DNA of 64,000 nucleotides from JAXDJJ01 sp034665745 (GTDB taxonomy: Bacteria > Actinomycetota > CADDZG01 > WHSQ01): contig JAXDJJ010000078.1 of the NCBI GenBank assembly GCA_034665745.1, positions 39,874-103,873 on the forward strand, given 5' to 3'. Below are positions 15,498 to 23,243 of the stretch, one piece after another (position 1 is the first letter of the stretch; the number at the start of each line of letters is the position of its first letter). The translations under genes were made by a program, and so were the position numbers. The notes under the pieces were generated by a model. That model made no database searches and was not told where the DNA came from. It was given only the letters and a program-made list of their open reading frames with translations.

Positions 15498-16715
15498 CTA
15501 CTTGATCAGGTCGAAGATCTTGAACATCGGCATGTACAACGCGATCACCATCGCTCCCACAACTCCACCGAGCACCGCGATCATGATGGGCTCGATCAAC
15601 GAAGTTAGTTGCTCTGTTGTCGACTCCACTTCTTGATCGTAGAAATCTGAGATCTTGTCGAGCATCGCGTCTAGCGCCCCCGTGTCCTCGCCAACCGCGA
15701 TCATCTGGACCACCATCGGTGGGAACACGGCGTGTTTCGCCAACGGCGAGGACATCGACTCACCACTACGTACGCTTTCCTTGATATCTCCAGCCGCCCG
15801 AGCAAGAACCTCGTTACCCGTCGACTCGGCAACGATGTCGAGTGCCTGTAGCACCGGCACGCCCGCCCTAAGGAGCAGCGCAAGGGTGCGGGTGAACCGC
15901 GAAACAGCAACCTTCTGGAAGAGGTCTCCGAAGATCGGGATCCGCAGCTTGGCCTTGTCAAACCGCAAGCGAGCTTCCGCGCTCGTGAGGCGCAGTCTCT
16001 TGTAGATGAAGAAGCTTCCTACCGACAGGACGATCGCAAGCGGCACGAGGATCTTGGCTTTCTGGCTCAAGGTCAGAAGGATCTTCGTCGGCAACGGGAG
16101 GGTGCCACCAAGGCCCGTGAACATGTTCGCGAACGTGGGTACGACGAACAACAGCATGATCGTCACCAGCAACCCCGCGATCCCGGCCACGACGATCGGG
16201 TACGTCATCGCAGACTTCACCTTCTGCCGCAAGCGGTAGTCCGCTTCGAAGTTGTCGGCCACCCGCATCAGAACCGTGTCGAGTTGTCCGCCGGTCTCAC
16301 CGGCCCGCACCATCGCAACGAACAGGGTGTTGAAGACCTTCGGGTGCTTCGACATCGAAGCTGACAGGCTGGAACCTCTCTCGACGTCATCTCGCAGGGT
16401 CCCGATCGTCTTGGCGAGCAAAGTGTTCTCCGTCTGCTCGGAGAGGATGTTCAACGCGCGAAGAAGCGACAACCCCGAGTTGATCATCGTGGCGAACTGT
16501 CGCGAGAAGACCGCGAGGTCCTTGAGTTTGACCCTCTGCGGAAAGATGTGAAGCTCGGTCTTGGTAGAGACCTTGGCTTCCTTGCTGATCTGGATCGGTA
16601 TGAAGCCCTGCGCGCGCAGACGTCCTGCTACCGCGCCCTCGCCATCGGCTTCCATCGTCCCCGAGACGACCCGACCTTCCTTCGTCCGAACCCTGTAAAC
16701 GTATGAGTCAGCCAT
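15498..16715 (-). CDS. pilC: Type IV pilus platform protein PilC
   Basis: 405 aa, usual length. Two T2SF/GspF repeats: first about 67-190, second about 270-395, each with FSRQFATMINSGLSLLRAL or FTRTLALLLRAGVPVLQAL type motifs followed by GETGGQLD or GEDTGALD. Three membrane helices (about 172-195, 223-243, 378-400). The N-terminal 1-60 region is the small domain that contacts the ATPases. It is the inner-membrane rotor through which PilB and PilT drive assembly and retraction. Four nucleotides separate it from pilT. Confidence 0.96.
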   Translation of the reverse strand: MADSYVYRVRTKEGRVVSGTMEADGEGAVAGRLRAQGFIPIQISKEAKVSTKTELHIFPQRVKLKDLAVFSRQFATMINSGLSLLRALNILSEQTENTLLAKTIGTLRDDVERGSSLSASMSKHPKVFNTLFVAMVRAGETGGQLDTVLMRVADNFEADYRLRQKVKSAMTYPIVVAGIAGLLVTIMLLFVVPTFANMFTGLGGTLPLPTKILLTLSQKAKILVPLAIVLSVGSFFIYKRLRLTSAEARLRFDKAKLRIPIFGDLFQKVAVSRFTRTLALLLRAGVPVLQALDIVAESTGNEVLARAAGDIKESVRSGESMSSPLAKHAVFPPMVVQMIAVGEDTGALDAMLDKISDFYDQEVESTTEQLTSLIEPIMIAVLGGVVGAMVIALYMPMFKIFDLIK

Positions 16716-16719
16716 GTGC

Positions 16720-18348
16720 TCAGCCCTTCCCTGCGATGCGGGTGAACTCTTCTACGTGGTGCGACCTCTCGAGACCCATCTCGTATGTGATCCGCCCTCG
16801 TTTCACGAGTTCGCCTAGGGCCTGATCCATCACTTGCATGCCGTACTTGCCGCCCGCTTGCATCGAGGTATAGATCTGGTGGGTCTTGCCCTCACGGATG
16901 AGGTTCCTGACGGCGGGCGTAGCGATCAGCACCTCCGCGGCCACGACACGCCCCTTCTTGTCGGCCGTCGGTAGGAGTTGTTGGGACACGACTCCCGCCA
17001 AGGTGCCCGCAAGCTGCACACGGATCTGTTGCTGCTGATGCGGCGGGAAGACGTCGATGACGCGGTCGACGGACTGAGGAGCGTCTTGGGTGTGAAGCGT
17101 TCCGAACACGAGGTGACCGGTTTCCGCAGCAGTCAAGGCTGCCGAGATCGTCTCAAGGTCGCGCATCTCCCCCACCAGGATCACGTCGGGGTCCTGGCGC
17201 AAGACGTGCTTCAAGGCTTGGGCGAAACCGTGAGTGTCGGAACCGATCTCGCGTTGGTTGACGACGGCCTTCTTGTGCTTGTGAAGGAACTCGATCGGGT
17301 CCTCGACGGTCATGATGTGCTCGGCACGTTCGCTGTTAACGATGTCGATGAGGCCGGCGAGGGTGGTCGACTTACCCGAACCCGTGATCCCGGTTACCAG
17401 GACGAGGCCACGCCTCAGGTTCGCGAGCTCCTTCACCGATGGCGGCAGACCTAGCTCGTCGAGGTTCTTGATCTCGAACGGGATACGTCGCATGACAGCA
17501 CCAAGCGCGTCGCGCTGCTGGAAGACGTTCACTCGGAAGCGTGCCTTCCCCGGAAGCTGATACGAGATGTCGAGCTCGAGGTTCTCTTCGAACTGCTCGC
17601 GCTGCTTCTGGGTGAGCATCGAATAGATGATCTCTTGGAGGTCCTTCGGGAGCAGTCGGCGGAAGCCCTTGATCGGCGCAAGTTCACCGTGGGTCCTCAT
17701 CATCGGAGGCAGACCGCCGGTGAGGTGGAGGTCCGACGCCTCGCCTTCGATCACAGCGATCAGGAAATCAGCGAGGTTCGGCTCTTTGTCTCCCTCCTCG
17801 ACCACGTGGACCGGTGCCGCGGGTGCAGCAGGGGCCTCGGTCATCGGCAGGTCATCGGGGCCGAACGACGCAACCTCGGTGGTCACGGGCCCGTCATCGG
17901 CCACGCCCGAGAGAGCGCGCTCGTAAGCCAACGGGATCACCTCGATCAGGTCGGGACGATGACCTGCAGCCGCAGACACCTGGCAGCCTGTAAGTCTGCT
18001 GATCTCTTCGATCGCAAGGTGGTTGGTGGGTTCGGCCATCGCAACGGTGAGATGTTTGCCTTCGAGGCGGATAGGCATCGCCACCTGGCGTTGAGCAGCC
18101 TCTTGGGGGAGCAAGCGCAGTACCTCTGCTGGGGGCCGCGCGGAGCGAACGTCGACGAACTCCATGCCCACCTGTGCTGCTTGAGCACGCACGAGGTCTT
18201 TCTCGGTCAGGATCCCGCGCTCCATCAGAACCTTCCACGCGCTCGTCCCGGTCCGCTGCTCCTCTTGGGTAGCGAAGTTCAGCTGCTCGGCAGTCACCAT
18301 GCCGCGTTCGAGCAGGACATCGCCTAGCTGCTTCTGCACCTGTGCCAT
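16720..18348 (-). CDS. pilT: PilT retraction ATPase with an N-terminal MshEN-like domain
   Basis: 542 aa, about 190 longer than ordinary PilT. The C-terminal 350 residues are PilT: Walker A GITGSGKST (320-328), DVILVGEMRD (388-397), TGHLVFGTLHTQDA (His box), and the PilT-specific AVRNLIREGKTHQI element. Residues 1-145 resemble the MshEN/GspE N-terminal domain: two 24-residue motif positions (7-30 and 36-59) separated by exactly 5 residues, then IRLEGKHLTVAMAEPTN. The c-di-GMP contact residues are only partly kept: motif 1 has LG but ends in Glu instead of Gln, motif 2 begins SAW instead of RLG but ends in Gln. Ligand binding is therefore uncertain. Residues 150-188 form a Pro/Ala linker. Retraction could be controlled through this extra domain. 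Confidence 0.93.
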   Translation of the reverse strand: MAQVQKQLGDVLLERGMVTAEQLNFATQEEQRTGTSAWKVLMERGILTEKDLVRAQAAQVGMEFVDVRSARPPAEVLRLLPQEAAQRQVAMPIRLEGKHLTVAMAEPTNHLAIEEISRLTGCQVSAAAGHRPDLIEVIPLAYERALSGVADDGPVTTEVASFGPDDLPMTEAPAAPAAPVHVVEEGDKEPNLADFLIAVIEGEASDLHLTGGLPPMMRTHGELAPIKGFRRLLPKDLQEIIYSMLTQKQREQFEENLELDISYQLPGKARFRVNVFQQRDALGAVMRRIPFEIKNLDELGLPPSVKELANLRRGLVLVTGITGSGKSTTLAGLIDIVNSERAEHIMTVEDPIEFLHKHKKAVVNQREIGSDTHGFAQALKHVLRQDPDVILVGEMRDLETISAALTAAETGHLVFGTLHTQDAPQSVDRVIDVFPPHQQQQIRVQLAGTLAGVVSQQLLPTADKKGRVVAAEVLIATPAVRNLIREGKTHQIYTSMQAGGKYGMQVMDQALGELVKRGRITYEMGLERSHHVEEFTRIAGKG

Positions 18349-18415
18349 CTCTTCGCTCCTTGTCCCCTGTGTTAGTTATCCATCGAGCGGGTGCGAATGC
18401 AAGCCTGCTCTCGAT

Positions 18416-20125
18416 TCACGTCACCACTCTGAAGATCTCTTCGATGGAAGTAAGTCCCATTCGGACCTTCTGCATGCCGTCTTGACGGAGCGTGAGCATC
18501 CCTTGCTCGACCGCCATGCGACTGATGTCTTCCGACGATGAATGTTGCTCGGTCAGCATGCGCTCGATCTCTTCTGTGATCGTCATGACTTCGTGGATCG
18601 CCATGCGGCCCTTGTAGCCGGTATTGCCGCACGCGGTGCAACCCACAGGACGGAACAGCTTCGGCAATTCCTCCTTGGGATCGAACGGGAACTTCGAAGT
18701 GGTGAGCTCGTCGGCAGTAGGAACGTACGGCTCCTTGCATCGTTCGCATAGCTTGCGTGCGAGCCGTTGAGCAAGCACGGAATCGAGCGACGACGCGACG
18801 AGGAATGGCTCGATGCCCATCTCGACGAGACGGGTCAAGGCCGAGGGAGCGTCATTCGTGTGCAACGTCGAGAGCACGAGGTGTCCGGTAAGGGCAGCCT
18901 CGATCGAGATCTGAGCCGTCTCTCGGTCGCGGATCTCACCGATAAGCACGATGTCGGGGTCCGATCGCAGGATCGAACGCAGTGCCGAAGCGAACGTGAG
19001 GCCAGCCTTGTTGTTCGTCTGGACCTGGTTGACACCGGGCAGTTGGTACTCGACCGGGTCCTCGACCGTGATGATGTTGACCTCGGGAGAGTTCTTGATG
19101 TTCAGGGTCGCGTACAGGGTGGTCGACTTTCCCGACCCCGTCGGCCCGGTGACGAGGATCATGCCGTACGGCTTCGTATACGACTCTTCGAAGCGGATGA
19201 AGTTCTCGGGCAAGAAGCCAAGGTCGGAAAGTTGCAGCAGCACGCTCGACTTGTCCAAGATACGCATGACGATCTTCTCGCCGTGAACGGTCGGCAAGGT
19301 CGCCACCCGGAGGTCGATCGCCTTCCCCTGCACCACCAGCCCGATACGGCCGTCTTGCGGGATGCGCCGCTCGGCGATGTTGATGTCGGCCATGATCTTC
19401 AAGCGACTGGTGATGCCAGCTTGGACGGACTTCGGCGGCGACATCACCTCATGGAGGACACCGTCGATGCGGAAACGCACGCGCAGGGTCTTCTCGTCGG
19501 GTTCGATGTGGATGTCGGACGCCCTGTCGTTGACCGCTTGGGTGATCAACAGGTTCACGAGCTTGATGATCGGCGCGTCTTCGGCGCCGGCGGAAGCGAT
19601 CACCGATTCGAGTGACTTGTCCTCAGCTTCCTTCTCGGCTGCTGCCTCCTCGGCAAGGGTCTCAGCCGTGCGGTCGATCCGGTAGTGACGGGTGATGGCG
19701 GAGAGGACGTCTGCCTTGGTCGCGACGACAGCCTTGACGTGACGTTTAGTAAGAGCGTGGATGTCGTCGACCGCGACAACGTTCGCAGGGTCTGCCATCG
19801 CGACTACGAGGCGATTCTCGTCATCGAATCGCACCGGTATGCAACTGTGACGACGAGCGGTGGCTTCCGGAACCATGGCGACCGCCGATGCATCGATCTG
19901 CGCCTCGGTTAGATCTACGAACTCGAGGCCGAGCTGCTCGGCAAGGATCGCTACGAGCGAGCCTTCTTTGACGAAACCGAGCTCGATCACCACGCGACCA
20001 ACGGAACGGCCCCGCTCGGACGCCTGGTAGCGCGCCTCGGCTAGCTGTTCCTCGGTGATCAGCCCACGGGCAAGCAGCAGCTCTTCGAGCTGCACGGCCG
20101 GCCGTGGCGGTGACTTCACGCTCAT
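18416..20125 (-). CDS. pilB: PilB/GspE extension ATPase with MshEN-type N-terminus
   Basis: 569 aa from ATG 20123-20125 (AAGGG 5 nt upstream); a further upstream ATG adds 16 unconserved residues. N-terminal domain 1-150 with motif positions 12-35 and 41-64 (5-residue spacer), the second keeping Gly43, Leu57, Leu61 and Gln64. ATPase domain: GPTGSGKSTT (Walker A), SDPDIVLIGEIRD (Walker B), LTGHLVLSTLHTNDA, and the zinc-type CxxC pair CERC and CTACGNTGYKGR that marks PilB/GspE rather than PilT. It powers pilus extension. 67 nt separate it from pilT. Confidence 0.95.
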   Translation of the reverse strand: MSVKSPPRPAVQLEELLLARGLITEEQLAEARYQASERGRSVGRVVIELGFVKEGSLVAILAEQLGLEFVDLTEAQIDASAVAMVPEATARRHSCIPVRFDDENRLVVAMADPANVVAVDDIHALTKRHVKAVVATKADVLSAITRHYRIDRTAETLAEEAAAEKEAEDKSLESVIASAGAEDAPIIKLVNLLITQAVNDRASDIHIEPDEKTLRVRFRIDGVLHEVMSPPKSVQAGITSRLKIMADINIAERRIPQDGRIGLVVQGKAIDLRVATLPTVHGEKIVMRILDKSSVLLQLSDLGFLPENFIRFEESYTKPYGMILVTGPTGSGKSTTLYATLNIKNSPEVNIITVEDPVEYQLPGVNQVQTNNKAGLTFASALRSILRSDPDIVLIGEIRDRETAQISIEAALTGHLVLSTLHTNDAPSALTRLVEMGIEPFLVASSLDSVLAQRLARKLCERCKEPYVPTADELTTSKFPFDPKEELPKLFRPVGCTACGNTGYKGRMAIHEVMTITEEIERMLTEQHSSSEDISRMAVEQGMLTLRQDGMQKVRMGLTSIEEIFRVVT

Positions 20126-20176
20126 CTCATCCCTTCGAGAGACAACGACTAAGAGCGCTCCCGCGCCCTGCATCGA

Positions 20177-20184
20177 TTATCGGC
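20177..20184 (-). promoter_or_regulatory. Isolated GCCGATAA element upstream of pilB
   Basis: The minus strand carries the full WhiG -10 octamer 52 nt before the pilB ATG, in the 132-nt gap that precedes pilB. No TAAA is present 15-16 nt upstream (the region reads CTTTAG), so as a promoter it is incomplete. The rest of the gap (20185-20257) is GC-rich and can form a GGGCGCC/GGGCGTCCC-type hairpin that might end the upstream operon. Confidence 0.3.
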
Positions 20185-20257
20185 CGTTTGAGCGCCGACT
20201 AAAGGGGCGAGACGGTCAGACGGGACGCCCGATCGGCGCCCCCGACCGCCTACAGGG

Positions 20258-20527
20258 TCAGGGGCCCGGAGGCGGTGGAGGGGGTGGAGGTGACAGCATG
20301 CTGCGGGCGAGATAGTTCGCCCGGGCGGCAAGATCGGGGTCCTGAGGCAGCTCCTCGACGGTCCCGTCGGCCATCATCAGGCGGACCGAGGGAGATCCGG
20401 CGTGAGCGGGAGCGGGTGGCGGGGCAGGAGGGATATCCCTTCCGGGCAAGCGGTAGCCAGGGGGGTCCAGCACTGGGCTCGCCTTGTCCCGGCCGAACCA
20501 TCTGCGTAGACCTCCGCCGAAGCTCAT
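20258..20527 (-). CDS. Small proline-rich protein coupled to the GTPase
   Basis: 89 aa, no family recognised. Basic N-terminal part (FGGGLRRWFGRDK), a Pro/Ala-rich middle, a short folded-looking core (VRLMMADGTVEELPQDPDLAARANYLARSML) and a C-terminal run of eight prolines ending GP. No signal peptide or membrane helix. The ATG overlaps the GTPase stop by 4 nt, so the two are made together, which suggests a partner or effector of the GTPase. The polyproline tail is an expected EF-P-dependent sequence and a possible docking peptide. Coding use looks like that of its neighbours. Confidence 0.7.
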   Translation of the reverse strand: MSFGGGLRRWFGRDKASPVLDPPGYRLPGRDIPPAPPPAPAHAGSPSVRLMMADGTVEELPQDPDLAARANYLARSMLSPPPPPPPPGP

Positions 20528-21138
20528 CCGGTCGACGCGGCTGGGACCAGCTCGAGGCGGCTCATGACCCCCATGAGGATGGACAGCATCAGGTCCTTGA
20601 CGTCTTCTCGCTCGCGCGGGTCACACGGGATCATGTGGATGCCTTCGGGGAGACTCAAGGCCCCCCTGACCCGTTCGAGGACCTCGTCCTCGTCTTCGTC
20701 GGTTTCATCGAGGTGGGTCACACCTACGACGTAGGGGACATCGGCGTACTGACGGAATGTCTCGAGGATGTGGGCGGCCTCCTCGACGGACCGCTCATCT
20801 CCTGCATGAACCAAGAGGATGAAACCGATCATCCCTTCGGACAGGATCTCCCACATCACTTCGAAGCGACGCTGACCCGGGGTTCCGAAGAGGAACAGGG
20901 TGAGGTCGTGAGCGAAGCTGATCCGTCCGAAATCCATCGCGACGGTCGTTCGCTCTTTCACCGACTTTGTCTCGTCGGTCACGTCGCGTTCGGTCCCGAC
21001 GATCGCGACCTCGGAGATCGTCTGGATCAAGGTGGTCTTTCCAGCCGAGAAGGGCCCGGTGATCACCACTTTGAGAGGACGTGAGATATGACCATTCGTG
21101 GTCCTCTGTTTTCTTACGATGCCTGCCCGTGGGCTCAT
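20524..21138 (-). CDS. MglA-like small GTPase
   Basis: 204 aa. G1 GPFSAGKTT (28-36), G3 FGTPGQ (84-89) and G4 THLD (141-144) in a Ras-like arrangement; the G3 Pro-Gly instead of Asp-xx-Gly is typical for the bacterial MglA/CvnD/Gtr-like branch (family of ATP/GTP-binding proteins found in actinobacterial conservons). In Myxococcus, MglA sets polarity of type IV pilus motility and MglB (Roadblock/LC7) is its GAP; a Roadblock protein is encoded two genes upstream. Its likely role is switch control of pilus activity. The N-terminal 20 residues are basic and unstructured. Confidence 0.88.
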   Translation of the reverse strand: MSPRAGIVRKQRTTNGHISRPLKVVITGPFSAGKTTLIQTISEVAIVGTERDVTDETKSVKERTTVAMDFGRISFAHDLTLFLFGTPGQRRFEVMWEILSEGMIGFILLVHAGDERSVEEAAHILETFRQYADVPYVVGVTHLDETDEDEDEVLERVRGALSLPEGIHMIPCDPREREDVKDLMLSILMGVMSRLELVPAASTG

Positions 21139-21163
21139 CTCCGGATGGCCTCCCGAGTGTCCG

Positions 21164-22651
21164 CTACAGCCCTTTAACCCCGTCGATGAGACGAGAGATG
21201 ATCCCCTTCGTTACCTGATCGTCATCCTCGACTCGTTTGCGCTCGTCATCTGGCTCCGTGCTTGGAGGAGGCGCAGAGGGACGTGCACGGGGTCTTTCTT
21301 CATCACTGAACAGTCCTGCAAGCTCACGTACAACAGCGGCGCGGTCCACAGAGGGTTCGTCACCGGACGGCGCCGAGCTCACGGGTATCTCGGGTTGCGC
21401 GGGAACCTCCGGAGGCGCAGGTGGCTCTTCGATAGCAGCCGGAGCGGGAGTCTCTGCGAAGAGGTCCTCCACGAACGTGTCGGGTTCGGGGGTCGAGGTG
21501 ACGAGCTCGTCGTCCTTAGGTGCATCGAATGCTTCGATCGGCGAAGCCTCGGCCCACACCGCATCATCCGTCGACGTCGTGGAGTCGATCCCTCCTAGCG
21601 GCGAGATACCGAAGGACTCGAGTTCGGCTACATCCATAGAGAACCCGTTGTCGCTCGAAGCCGAGACGGTTTCGGGTTCCGGTGCCACCGGCTCCTGATA
21701 CGAGCCGAGTGCGGCGATGACGTCTGCCGCGAGCTCGTCTGAGATGGGCTGCGAGCGCACCGGATCGGCAGTCGGCTCCTGGGTCACGGGCTCCGGTTCG
21801 ACCACGGCGACGGGCTCGGGCACTGGCTCCGGTTCGACCACGGCGACCGGCTCGGGCACTGGCTCCGGCTCCACCACTGGTTCGACGATCGGCTCGGGAG
21901 AGGGCTCCTCCGTAATGACCTCAGCGATGGGCTCCGGGACATACGCGCCCTCGGAGATCAACTCGATCAGCCCTGCCGAGACAAGCCCGTAGAGCACCCG
22001 CATAGCTCCGAATTCGTCGAGTCCGACCATCGCCGCGATGTCTTGGACCGTGCGGCTCCCATCCACGAGTACGAGGATTCGCCACTCCTGGGGCGTGATG
22101 TTGATCTCGACCGCACCTTCGGGCGGAGCGGCGGCCATGCCAAGGACAGACAGGCCGGAAGGGATCTTGCGCTTGATGACTTCGTACTCATCCAGGCGTC
22201 GCGACGCCTCCATGATGAGGTTCTCCACCGAGACACCGATCTGAACCTCGGTCTCGATCGCCCCGTCGGGCTCCCACGCGAACTCGCCGAGCTCCCACCT
22301 GAGCAGGTCGAAGATCGCGTCCTCGATCTGTTGACGGACGGCACCCTCCAACTGCTCTTCGGACACGAGACCCGAGGACAGCAAGACGGTTCCAAGCCGT
22401 TCCTTGGAGGCGGCTTGTTCGTCAAGGGCTTTCATGAGTTGACCCTCGGTCAAGGCACGCGAGCGGACCAACTTCTGGCCCAGAGGCTCCTTGGACAGGC
22501 TTGACTCCGCGAAGTACACCTCGCCCTCGCGGAAGTACACCTTGCCCTGGCCCGCGGAACGAACGATGTCTACGCGACCCGTTTTCTTAGCGAACGACAT
22601 GAGCCGGAACACATCCGGCAAAGTGAAGTCGTCAAGCGTTCCTTTCAGCAT
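21164..22651 (-). CDS. DUF4388 (PATAN-like) protein with an exact MshEN motif pair
   Basis: 495 aa. Starts MLKGTLDDFTLPDVFRLMSF and GKVYFREGEVYFAES, the DUF4388/PATAN pattern found in bacterial motility regulators. Embedded are two 24-residue motifs, 56-79 (PLGQKL ... LDEQ) and 85-108 (RLGTVLLSSG ... VRQQ), with a 5-residue spacer; this is the layout and consensus of MshEN c-di-GMP receptors, and the second has the full RLG start and terminal Gln. Next comes a winged-helix-like segment (about 178-235), then a long acidic, proline-rich region (240-475) with PEP-type repeats such as PEPVPEPVAVVEPEP, ending in a short basic/hydrophobic tail (KGIISRLIDGVKGL) that may form an amphipathic helix. 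Located between the GTPase and the Roadblock gene. Confidence 0.85.
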   Translation of the reverse strand: MLKGTLDDFTLPDVFRLMSFAKKTGRVDIVRSAGQGKVYFREGEVYFAESSLSKEPLGQKLVRSRALTEGQLMKALDEQAASKERLGTVLLSSGLVSEEQLEGAVRQQIEDAIFDLLRWELGEFAWEPDGAIETEVQIGVSVENLIMEASRRLDEYEVIKRKIPSGLSVLGMAAAPPEGAVEINITPQEWRILVLVDGSRTVQDIAAMVGLDEFGAMRVLYGLVSAGLIELISEGAYVPEPIAEVITEEPSPEPIVEPVVEPEPVPEPVAVVEPEPVPEPVAVVEPEPVTQEPTADPVRSQPISDELAADVIAALGSYQEPVAPEPETVSASSDNGFSMDVAELESFGISPLGGIDSTTSTDDAVWAEASPIEAFDAPKDDELVTSTPEPDTFVEDLFAETPAPAAIEEPPAPPEVPAQPEIPVSSAPSGDEPSVDRAAVVRELAGLFSDEERPRARPSAPPPSTEPDDERKRVEDDDQVTKGIISRLIDGVKGL

Positions 22652-22682
22652 CTCTTAATGCCTCCTACGCCCCTAGAGAGGT

Positions 22683-23207
22683 CTATTGCCAGCCCGTTGA
22701 CACCGTCGACTCGCTTTCAGCCGCCGGCGTTGGCTCTGGTGGACGAAGCATCGACTCAGACTGTGCGAACGGATCGGGCTGCGGAGGGGCGAACGTGGGA
22801 TCGACGGGTCCCGACGCTGCCGGCGTCACCGTCACAGGCGAATCCATCGCAGAGCGGACCCGGTCTGCTGCCTTGCGCATCTCGAAGAGGATCAGGCCTG
22901 CCTTCGCACCCCTTGCAGTGACGGCGACCAGGACAGCATTAACCCCCGCAGACATCAAGATCACGTGGCCGTTCGAGCCCTCAACGAAGACCTGTGCCAA
23001 CTCGCCTTTGCCGAGGTTGTCGGCGGCACGCTCGCCCAGGGTCAGGAGGGCGGCAGACATAGCGGCAAGCCGATCCTCTTCGACATGAGGGGGAAGGGCC
23101 GATGCCATCGGGAGTCCGTCGGCACTGACGACCGCGGCCGCCTCTACTTCGGGTGAGGTGGCGAGGAAGTCATCGAGCGCAGCAGCGAGTAGGTCGGCCT
23201 TGGTCAC
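22683..23207 (-). CDS. Roadblock/LC7 domain protein (MglB-like)
   Basis: 174 aa. Residues 1-120 are Roadblock/LC7: VEAAAVVSADGLPMASALP, then AAMSAALLTLGERAA and GSNGHVILMSAGVNAVLVAV, followed by a helix (GLILFEMRKAADRV). The C-terminal 50 residues are Pro/Ser/Ala-rich and unstructured. GTG start (23205-23207) with GGAGG 6 nt upstream. Roadblock proteins act as GAPs or scaffolds for MglA-type GTPases; one is encoded at 20524-21138. First gene of the group that runs into the pilus cluster; 36 nt after aroE. Confidence 0.9.
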   Translation of the reverse strand: MTKADLLAAALDDFLATSPEVEAAAVVSADGLPMASALPPHVEEDRLAAMSAALLTLGERAADNLGKGELAQVFVEGSNGHVILMSAGVNAVLVAVTARGAKAGLILFEMRKAADRVRSAMDSPVTVTPAASGPVDPTFAPPQPDPFAQSESMLRPPEPTPAAESESTVSTGWQ

Positions 23208-23243
23208 AGTGAACCTCCTTGCGGTCCCAGCGGGCGAAAAGTC

